7,781 nt of DNA from NCBI GenBank assembly GCA_017409645.1, contig JAFQSI010000111.1, positions 1-7,781 on the forward strand, read 5' to 3'. Each line of letters opens with the position of its first letter. Position 1 is the first letter of the stretch. Of this stretch, positions 1 to 5,216 are shown one piece after another. Below the pieces are notes generated by a model, which was not told the origin of the DNA, ran no database searches, and worked only from the letters and a program-made list of their open reading frames with translations. The translations under genes were made by a program, and so were the position numbers. This stretch comes from Oscillospiraceae bacterium. Lineage in GTDB: Bacteria; Bacillota; Clostridia; Oscillospirales; Oscillospiraceae.

Positions 1-747
1 CAGTATCTCATCACCGAGTGCCACAACATCCTCGATGCCGCCGTCATCAGCGGCACCCCGCCCGCAGGCTCCAAGGAGCATGAGGAGCTTGTGACGGTCC
101 ACGCCGTGGGTCTGGTCCGGCGCTACACCGTCCGGGGCACCGCTCACCGCTTCGAAAGCGAGGAGCTGGTCCATGCGGTCATGACCTTCCTGGTCGATGA
201 TGCAACCTACACGCTTCAGTCGCTGAAAACCGCCGCGGACATTCCCATCGCGGACCTCTACTCCCCCAAGGCCATGGAGCTTTGGACAAACAACGACGCT
301 CTGGTCGGTCAGCTGGAGGACCAGTGCGACTGGCTGGCCCAGCTGTGGGTGGAGGAGAACCCGCCCTCGGCATTGGAGGTGGAGCAGCTGATTGAGGTCA
401 TCTGCACCTCCCCTGCCTGGTCCTCCAACCCAGGCGATTACATCGCCGTCCATCAGTCCGAGTTCCAGCGGCTGCTGCAATGCGAGCGGACCACCGTCGC
501 CTACTGCTTCGACCAGTTTTCCAGCAGACGACAGATCGGCCTGCAGGGCCACATCATGGCCCTGGCCTGCCAAAGCATCATCGGCGAGACGGAGAGTCTG
601 TGCATCGACAGCCACTACATGACCGGCCAGGACTGGTTCGACCTCTTTGTCCAGGAAGCAAAGGCCCTCCGGGACCAGCTCGGCGCCGGGGAGCTTGCCG
701 AACTCCACCCCTACCACTTTATGGCCCTGGAAGCAATGGGCATCTGA
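1..747 (+). CDS. Hypothetical protein, 5' end cut by window edge
   Basis: The reading frame is open from the first base to a TGA at 745-747, giving at least 248 residues. A GTG at 91 could be taken as the start. However, the 30 codons before it have the same C/G-rich third positions (about 25 of 30) as the rest of the gene, so I read it as coding and the gene as truncated on the left. The protein is soluble-looking and acidic, with no signal peptide or membrane segment in the visible part. It has several Trp and Cys residues (for example CDWLAQLW and CTSPAWSS) but no spaced metal-binding motif. I do not recognise the family. The gene converges with the minus-strand gene at 787-1722 and shares a terminator hairpin with it. 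Confidence 0.8.
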   Translation, partial: QYLITECHNILDAAVISGTPPAGSKEHEELVTVHAVGLVRRYTVRGTAHRFESEELVHAVMTFLVDDATYTLQSLKTAADIPIADLYSPKAMELWTNNDALVGQLEDQCDWLAQLWVEENPPSALEVEQLIEVICTSPAWSSNPGDYIAVHQSEFQRLLQCERTTVAYCFDQFSSRRQIGLQGHIMALACQSIIGETESLCIDSHYMTGQDWFDLFVQEAKALRDQLGAGELAELHPYHFMALEAMGI

Positions 748-756
748 ACAAAACGA

Positions 757-788
757 GCCGGGGATCCTGAGATCCCCGGCCGAATTTT
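757..788. terminator. Bidirectional intrinsic terminator between convergent genes
   Basis: There is a perfect 10-bp inverted repeat (757-766 with 771-780) around a CTGA loop. On the plus strand it is followed by CGAATTTT. On the minus strand it is followed by TCGTTTTG. It lies in the 39-base gap between the stop of the left gene and the stop of the minus-strand propeller gene. T-runs on both sides fit one hairpin ending both transcripts, although both runs are short. Confidence 0.75.
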
Positions 789-1722
789 ACTTTTTGACCC
801 TCATCCGAAACAGGCGCGACCAGCTGCCCAGCAGGAAGCTGTCCCCATCCAGAAAGACGACCTCCTCCAGCGGGTTTAAGTCCAGCTTACCCAGCATGGC
901 GTCATATTCGATCCGTCCAAGCTCCTCCAGACTTCTCGGGTCCCGGAAGAGGATATCCCGGTGCAGGGCGTGGCTCCTCTGGACCACCAGACCCCGCTGG
1001 GCGGAAAAGCCCGTGTTCATGCTGTAAAGGTCCACCGATTTGCGGACTCGGACCTCACCGCTTCGGGTGTCGACGCGGAAGATGCAGCCCTCCTCCCGCA
1101 GTCCCGTCAGATTCTGCGGGATCAGCTGGGCACCATAGACGAAGGACCCATCATCGGTCCAGCAGCCCGGCCAGAAGCACTCCGGGAGCTTCTCCCGCGT
1201 GGTGACCCGGGAAAGGACCTCTCCCTCCGTGGTCATGGTGACGAAGTCGATGGGATGCAGACCGATATAGCTCCGCTTACACTCGGCGAAGCGGACCACG
1301 CCGTTTTCCACCGGGCCCAGCTGGACGTTCCGGTCCGTCTCATAAAGCCGGGTCATGGTCCGGCTGGGTACATGAAAGCGCCACACGCCGCCCACCGCAG
1401 CCCACAGGACCGTATCATCCCCGATGAAATGGAGGGGGTTTTCATACCAATCGGGGACCTGCCAGTCCCCCAGCCGCTCCAGTTCGGTCCCGTCCCACAG
1501 ATACAGCACGCCTGTGGTGTTCAGGATCAGCAGCGACCGGTTGTCCGACAGGAACACCATGGTCCCGACGTTGGACAAACGGAAGGAGCCCTCCCGCCTC
1601 AGCTCCGGCAGCGTATAAAGGCCCACGCTCCGCTCGGAGCTGACCGCAGCATGGGTCCCGTCCGGCGAGACAGCGATGCACATGGCACCCTGACGGACGG
1701 TCTTTTCCACTGTAAATTCCAT
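787..1722 (-). CDS. WD40-like beta-propeller repeat protein, cytoplasmic
   Basis: The protein has 311 residues. I chose the ATG at 1722 because a GAGAGGGGGAG ribosome binding site lies just upstream. An upstream ATG at 1797 would run through the promoter. Repeating beta-rich units can be read through the whole length: IAVSPDGTHAAV (16-27) ending in GLYTLP, then MVFLSDNRSLLIL (55-67) ending in LYLWDG, then LHFIGDDTVLWAA (97-109) ending in VWRFHVP. Weaker units start near residues 142, 187, 238 and 280. About seven units fit one propeller. The SPDG turn and the closing strand ending in an aromatic are typical of WD40/PQQ-like repeats. There is no signal peptide, membrane segment or catalytic motif, so a cytoplasmic scaffold or binding role is inferred. 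The function is unknown. It is divergent from the metal GTPase operon but has its own promoter. Confidence 0.75.
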   Translation of the reverse strand: MEFTVEKTVRQGAMCIAVSPDGTHAAVSSERSVGLYTLPELRREGSFRLSNVGTMVFLSDNRSLLILNTTGVLYLWDGTELERLGDWQVPDWYENPLHFIGDDTVLWAAVGGVWRFHVPSRTMTRLYETDRNVQLGPVENGVVRFAECKRSYIGLHPIDFVTMTTEGEVLSRVTTREKLPECFWPGCWTDDGSFVYGAQLIPQNLTGLREEGCIFRVDTRSGEVRVRKSVDLYSMNTGFSAQRGLVVQRSHALHRDILFRDPRSLEELGRIEYDAMLGKLDLNPLEEVVFLDGDSFLLGSWSRLFRMRVKK

Positions 1723-1749
1723 GAAAACTCCCCCTCTCTGATGGTTCTC

Positions 1750-1778
1750 ATGATACCATCTCCCGGCAGGATTGTCCA
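1750..1778 (-). promoter_or_regulatory. Sigma70-type promoter for the propeller gene
   Basis: Read on the minus strand, TGGACA (1773-1778) is followed after 17 bases by TATCAT (1750-1755), with a TG-G extended -10 element. Transcription would start near 1743, leaving a leader of about 20 bases that holds the ribosome binding site. This also supports the 1722 start over the longer reading frame. Confidence 0.65.
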
Positions 1779-1859
1779 CCCTCTTGTGATTCTGCACAGG
1801 AAAACCGCCCGGACCGAAGGAGATTCAGAAGAATACCTATGGATTTTTTCCGAAACCTG

Positions 1860-1868
1860 TGGTATACT
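1860..1868 (+). promoter_or_regulatory. Extended -10 promoter for the GTPase operon
   Basis: TGGTATACT is an extended -10 element (TG, one base, TATACT). The -35 region 17 bases upstream (TGGATT at 1840-1845) is weak, which fits an extended -10 promoter that may need an activator. Transcription would start near 1875, giving a leader of about 40 bases. I looked for a Zur- or Fur-type palindrome over this site and did not see a convincing one. Confidence 0.6.
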
Positions 1869-1915
1869 GACAGTTGCGAAAAAAGACAACCACGTTTTGA
1901 ATGAGGTGTAACATT

Positions 1916-3175
1916 ATGACGAAAATCGACATTTACTCCGGCTTCCTGGGAGCCGGCAAAACCACCCTGATCAAGAAGCTGATCTCCGAGGGCTACAAGG
2001 GCCAGAAGCTGGTTCTCATTGAGAACGAGTTCGGCGAGATCGGCATTGACGGCGGCTTCCTGCAGGACGCCGGCATCAACATCACCGAGATGAACTCCGG
2101 CTGCATCTGCTGCTCCCTGGTGGGCGACTTCGGCAAGGCTCTGGAGAAGGTCATCTCCGAGTACCATCCCGACCGGGTTATCATCGAGCCCTCCGGCGTC
2201 GGCAAGCTCTCCGACGTCATCGGCGCCGTGAAGAAGGTCGTGGGCCATGATGTGGAGCTGGGCTATGCCGTGGCCGTGGCCGACGCCAACAAGGTCAAGG
2301 TCTACATGAAGAACTTCGGCGAGTTCTACAACAACCAGATCGAGACGGCCTCCACCATCGTCCTGTCCCGGACCACCGGCATCTCCGACAAGAAGCTGGA
2401 CACCGCCCTGGAGCTGATCCGGGAGCATAACGCCGCCGCCACCATCGTCACCACCCCCTGGGAGGATCTGTCCGGCGAGCAGCTGATCGCCGCCTTTGAG
2501 GGCGAGCATACCCTGAAGAAGCACATGGAGGCCACCGAGCAGGAGCATCACCACCATCACCACGATCACGATGACCACTGCTGCTGCGGCCACGATCATG
2601 AGCATCACCACGAGCATGGCGAGGAGTGTGGCTGCGGCCACCATCACCACGACGAGGGCTGCCACGAACATCACCACGGCCATGAGCCCGCCGAGTGCGG
2701 TTATGCGCATCACCGCCACGACCACGACGAGCATTGCTGCTGCGGTCACGACCATGACCACGAGCATCACCACCATCTTGAGCATGGCGAGGAGTGCGCC
2801 TGCGGCCATCACCACGACCACGAGCATCACCACCACCATGACCATGGCGAGAACTGCACCTGCGGCTGCCATGACCACGATCATCACCACCATCATCATG
2901 CCGACGAGGTCTTCACCTCCTGGGGCCGGGAGACTGCCAAGAAGTACACCGCCGAGCAGATTTCTTCCATTCTGGAGGAGCTGGACTCCGGCGAGTACGG
3001 CATCGTCCTGCGGGCCAAGGGCATCGTGGCGGGCATGGACGGCAAGTGGATCCACTTCGACCATGTCCCCGGCGAGGCCGACGTCCGCTTCGGCAGCGCC
3101 GATGTGATGGGCCGCCTCTGCGTCATCGGCTCCAAGCTGAGCGAGGAAGCCGTGGCCAAGCTCTTCGGCGTGTAA
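1916..3175 (+). CDS. CobW-family (COG0523/G3E) GTPase, likely metallochaperone, with internal His/Cys-rich domain
   Basis: The protein has 419 residues. The start at 1916 follows GAGGTG (1903-1908). The in-frame ATG at 1901 overlaps that site and is rejected. The N-terminal G3E domain shows Walker A GFLGAGKTT (9-17), the switch motif ENEFGEIGID (36-45), the family's metal motif GCICC (62-66, Cys63, Cys65, Cys66) and EPSG (91-94). The usual guanine-specificity NKxD is replaced by SRTT (151-154). Residues 211-328 form a His/Cys-rich segment. Residues from about 332 to 419 form the CobW C-terminal domain (SWGRET, GEYGIVLRAKGIV, a GRLCVIG motif near the end). Family members insert Zn, Co or related metals into target proteins using GTP. 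The metal here is not fixed by sequence, though Zn or Ni are plausible from the His content. It is the first gene of an operon; the second follows after 10 bases. Confidence 0.92.
   Translation: MTKIDIYSGFLGAGKTTLIKKLISEGYKGQKLVLIENEFGEIGIDGGFLQDAGINITEMNSGCICCSLVGDFGKALEKVISEYHPDRVIIEPSGVGKLSDVIGAVKKVVGHDVELGYAVAVADANKVKVYMKNFGEFYNNQIETASTIVLSRTTGISDKKLDTALELIREHNAAATIVTTPWEDLSGEQLIAAFEGEHTLKKHMEATEQEHHHHHHDHDDHCCCGHDHEHHHEHGEECGCGHHHHDEGCHEHHHGHEPAECGYAHHRHDHDEHCCCGHDHDHEHHHHLEHGEECACGHHHDHEHHHHHDHGENCTCGCHDHDHHHHHHADEVFTSWGRETAKKYTAEQISSILEELDSGEYGIVLRAKGIVAGMDGKWIHFDHVPGEADVRFGSADVMGRLCVIGSKLSEEAVAKLFGV
2546..2899 (+). repeat. His/Cys-rich repeat segment within the CobW-like GTPase
   Basis: This encodes residues 211-328: 118 residues with 54 His and 15 Cys by my count, the rest mostly Asp, Glu and Gly. 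Two CCCGHDH units occur 52 codons apart (Cys codons starting at 2579 and 2735). Three HG-E-(E/N)-C-x-CG units start at 2615, 2783 and 2843. The block sits between the GTPase domain and the C-terminal domain rather than at a protein end. The CAC/CAT codons are mixed and the Cys spacing is conserved, which suggests an expanded but selected coding repeat. Confidence 0.93.
2761..2880 (+). repeat. 60-bp imperfect tandem duplication inside the His-rich segment
   Basis: Bases 2761-2820 and 2821-2880 align without gaps at about 47 of 60 positions. Each copy encodes a 20-residue unit of the form EHHHH..HGE.C.CG. Being in frame and adjacent, they point to growth of the metal-binding segment by unit duplication followed by divergence. 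Confidence 0.8.
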
Positions 3176-3185
3176 GGAGAAGCCC

Positions 3186-4127
3186 ATGACTCAGATCCCT
3201 GTTTATGCATTCACCGGCTTCCTGGACTCCGGCAAGACCAAGTTCATCCAGGAGACGCTGGAGGACGAGCGCTTCAACGCCGGCGAGCGGACGCTGCTGC
3301 TGGTCTTTGAGGAGGGCGAGGAGGAATTCGATTTCTCCACCTATCCCCACCAGAATGTCTTCCTGGAGGTCCTGGACCAGGAGACGGTCACCGAGAAGGA
3401 CTTCAAGGCCCTGATGAAGAAACACCGCCCCGAGCGGGTGGTTGCAGAGCTGAACGGTATGCAGCTGGTGGGCGACCTCTACGCCCGGTTCCCCGCTGAG
3501 TGGGTCATCGCCCAGGAGGTCATGTTCGCCGACTCCACCACCTTCATGGCCTACAACGCCAATATGCGCAACCTGGTCATGGACAAGCTGACCGGCGCCC
3601 AGATGGTGGTCTTCAACCGCCTGGAGAAGGACGCGGATGTGATGCCCTTCCACAAGCTGGCCCGGGCCGCATCCCGCCGGGTGGATATCATGTACGAGTT
3701 CACCGACGGCTCCACCCAGTTCGACGACATCGAGGATCCCCTGCCCTTCGATATCAATGCCCCCGTCATTGAAGTAGAGGACGACGACTACGCCCTCTGG
3801 TTCCGGGACGTCACCGAGGAGCCGGAGAAATACCAGGGCAAGACCGTCCGCTTCAAGGCCCAGGTGGCCATGCTCCGCCGGGACAAGAACGGCATGTTCG
3901 CCCCCGGCCGGTTCGTTATGACCTGCTGTGTCGACGATATCCAGTTCTGCGGACTGCCCTGCAAGTGGGCCGATGCCGCAAAGCTCAAGTCCCGCTCCTG
4001 GGTCATGGTGGAGGCGAAGATCTCCGCCGAAAAGCACCGGCTGTACAAGGGCGACCTTGGCCCCGTGCTGACGGCCCTGTCCGTCACCGACGCCGCTCCC
4101 GCCGTGGAGGACGTCTGCACCTTCTGA
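3186..4127 (+). CDS. CobW-like P-loop protein fused to a YcgQ/DUF1980-like (TIGR03943-type) C-terminal domain
   Basis: The protein has 313 residues. AAGGAGA (3174-3180) overlaps the previous stop codon, so translation is probably coupled. The N-terminal half is a G3E-type P-loop domain: GFLDSGKT (11-18), the acidic stretch FEEGEEEFDF (41-50) where a switch motif is expected, and ELNGMQ (88-93) in place of EPSG. NRLE (144-147) stands where NKxD is expected. The CxCC motif of the family is absent. From about residue 200 the sequence changes to a module resembling the C-terminal domain of YcgQ-type proteins: a YQGKTVRFKAQV strand, then GRFVMTCCVDD with Cys247 and Cys248, then Cys255, Cys259 and Trp261, and SWVMVEAKI. 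In Firmicutes, YcgQ-type proteins pair with a YcgR-type permease and some are zinc-regulated. No such permease is visible here. A role as partner or metal acceptor of the upstream GTPase is inferred. A terminator follows. Confidence 0.85.
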   Translation: MTQIPVYAFTGFLDSGKTKFIQETLEDERFNAGERTLLLVFEEGEEEFDFSTYPHQNVFLEVLDQETVTEKDFKALMKKHRPERVVAELNGMQLVGDLYARFPAEWVIAQEVMFADSTTFMAYNANMRNLVMDKLTGAQMVVFNRLEKDADVMPFHKLARAASRRVDIMYEFTDGSTQFDDIEDPLPFDINAPVIEVEDDDYALWFRDVTEEPEKYQGKTVRFKAQVAMLRRDKNGMFAPGRFVMTCCVDDIQFCGLPCKWADAAKLKSRSWVMVEAKISAEKHRLYKGDLGPVLTALSVTDAAPAVEDVCTF

Positions 4128-4135
4128 TATGCAAG

Positions 4136-4164
4136 CCGCCCCGGAGTATCCGGGGCGGTTTTTT
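4136..4164 (+). terminator. Intrinsic terminator of the GTPase operon
   Basis: A 10-bp perfect GC-rich stem (4136-4145 with 4149-4158) with a three-base loop is followed directly by six T (4159-4164). It lies 8 bases after the stop codon and closes the two-gene operon. Confidence 0.93.
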
Positions 4165-4259
4165 GCATCATTGGATAATCCTCCTGCATAAGCGCATGGA
4201 TTTATGGATAATTCACAGGGAAAAATGGGGATCTTACCGAAGATTCTCCCGCTGCGCCG

Positions 4260-4289
4260 TTGACTTTCTGCATCTTCCGGGGGTATAAT
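4260..4289 (+). promoter_or_regulatory. Near-consensus sigma70 promoter for the binding-protein/peptidase operon
   Basis: TTGACT (4260-4265) and a perfect TATAAT (4284-4289) are separated by 18 bases. Transcription would start near 4296. The leader then holds a small potential stem (CCGCC at 4304-4308 with GGCGG at 4313-4317) just ahead of the ribosome binding site. Because the promoter lies inside the longest possible reading frame, that longer frame cannot be the expressed protein. Confidence 0.85.
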
Positions 4290-4323
4290 GCTTCATATCG
4301 AATCCGCCCCCGGGCGGCACGAA

Positions 4324-4329
4324 AGGAAG
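4324..4329 (+). promoter_or_regulatory. Ribosome binding site that fixes a TTG start
   Basis: AGGAAG lies 8 bases before TTG at 4338. The TTG start gives a classic lipoprotein signal (Met-Lys-Arg followed by a Leu-rich core). The alternative ATG at 4260 is inside the promoter. Confidence 0.8.
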
Positions 4330-4337
4330 TCTTTGCA

Positions 4338-5165
4338 TTGAAACGGTCCCTCGCACTCATCCTCACCCTGCTGCTGGCGCTGCTGTGCGGCTGCGCCCGG
4401 CCCGAGACGCTCCGGGTGGCCATGTCCCCGGATTTTGCCCCCATGGAATTCATCGACGATTCCGCCTCCGGTCAGGACCGGTTCGTGGGCTTTGATGTGT
4501 CTCTGGCAGAGTATCTGGCAAAGGGTCTGGGCATGGAGCTTGAGATCGTGCCCATGAGCCTGCAGGGCTGCCAGGATGCCGTGGAGGACGGTCAGGTCGA
4601 CATGGCGATCTCCGGTTTCACCTGGCTGCCCGAGCGGGAAGCGCGGTTCAATCTCTCCGCCCCCTACCACTCCGGTGACAGCTCCGCCCGGCAGATCCTG
4701 CTGACCACCACCGACAACCTCCGATTCTACGGCAGCGCCGTGAGCCTGAAGGGCTGCCGGGTCGGCGTACAGACCGGTTCCCTGCAGGAATGGCTCGTCC
4801 GGGAGCAGCTGCCCGGCGCTGTGAGTGTTCCCTTTGAGAGCATCGATTCCGGCGTTGCCATGCTGCGCTCCGGAGCTGTGGATGTGCTGGCCCTGGCGGA
4901 GGGAAATGCCGACGCCCTGATCCGCGGGGACGAGAGCCTGTGCAAGACGGGCTTCTGCTTTGAACTGACCGATGCCCAGCGGGACAATCTGATCCTGCTG
5001 CCGAAGGGCGGGGACGATCTGACTCAGGCCGTCAATGAGCTGCTGACCAAGGCCGCCGAGGCCGGTTACTACGAAAAGTGGTACGCCGAGGCTCTGGAGC
5101 AGGCGGGCGTGGGCATCGAGGTCCACTACGACGACGATGGCAACATCGCCACCGAAGGAACATAA
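4338..5165 (+). CDS. Amino-acid-type ABC transporter solute-binding lipoprotein (SBP_bac_3 family)
   Basis: The protein has 275 residues from the TTG start. It has a KR pair, a hydrophobic core, and an LCGC lipobox with Cys19 as the probable lipidated residue, so it should be anchored outside the membrane. The mature part matches family 3 binding proteins: LRVAMSPDFAPMEF (25-38), FVGFDVSLAEYLAKGLGME (49-67), MAISGFTWLPEREARF (89-104) followed by SAPY, and LKGCRVGVQTGS (138-149). These proteins catch polar amino acids or similar compounds for an ABC importer. The lobe-2 Asp that normally holds the ligand amino group, found five residues after the Asp of a DAVxxD motif, is Ala187 here with Glu188 next, so the ligand may be unusual. 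No permease or ATPase gene is in view. The next gene is an AbgB-like peptidase, 51 bases downstream, which suggests uptake and hydrolysis of an acyl- or peptidyl-amino acid. That link is inferred. Confidence 0.87.
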   Translation: MKRSLALILTLLLALLCGCARPETLRVAMSPDFAPMEFIDDSASGQDRFVGFDVSLAEYLAKGLGMELEIVPMSLQGCQDAVEDGQVDMAISGFTWLPEREARFNLSAPYHSGDSSARQILLTTTDNLRFYGSAVSLKGCRVGVQTGSLQEWLVREQLPGAVSVPFESIDSGVAMLRSGAVDVLALAEGNADALIRGDESLCKTGFCFELTDAQRDNLILLPKGGDDLTQAVNELLTKAAEAGYYEKWYAEALEQAGVGIEVHYDDDGNIATEGT

Positions 5166-5169
5166 CCAC

Positions 5170-5195
5170 CGGGCCGACAGACAGCTGTCGGCCCG
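5170..5195 (+). other. Intercistronic stem-loop without T-tract
   Basis: An 11-bp perfect stem (5170-5180 with 5185-5195) closes an ACAG loop. It begins 5 bases after the binding-protein stop and ends 21 bases before the peptidase start. No T-run follows, so it is unlikely to terminate transcription. It could protect the upstream message from 3' decay and raise the level of binding protein relative to peptidase, as seen in other transport operons, or act as a weak terminator. Confidence 0.75.
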
Positions 5196-5216
5196 ATGAT
5201 ACAGAAAGGTACCATC

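Noticed and set aside
1857..1873. A small inverted repeat (CTGT...ACAG) over the -10 element of the GTPase operon as a metal-regulator operator
   Set aside because: Only four base pairs match and it does not resemble a known Zur or Fur box.
961..1911. A 316-codon plus-strand frame opposite the propeller gene
   Set aside because: It crosses both divergent promoters and is antisense to a gene with recognisable repeats and a good ribosome binding site.
2546..2899. A CRISPR array or non-coding satellite in the repeated CAC/CAT-rich block
   Set aside because: There is no constant repeat with unique spacers. The frame is kept throughout and the Cys/His spacing makes protein-level sense.
1748..3187. 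A 479-codon minus-strand frame opposite the His-rich GTPase, with a Val/Met-rich hydrophobic stretch that mimics membrane segments
   Set aside because: CAC and CAT His codons read as GTG and ATG on the other strand, so the hydrophobic stretch is a by-product of the His repeats.
3123..4037. A 304-codon minus-strand frame opposite the second GTPase-like gene
   Set aside because: It is a shadow of a gene with clear motifs and a coupled ribosome binding site, and it overlaps the 3' end of the upstream gene as well.
4225..4250. A weak inverted repeat (ATCTT...AAGAT) upstream of the 4260 promoter as an operator
   Set aside because: The five-base arms with imperfect flanks are expected by chance in a sequence of this size.
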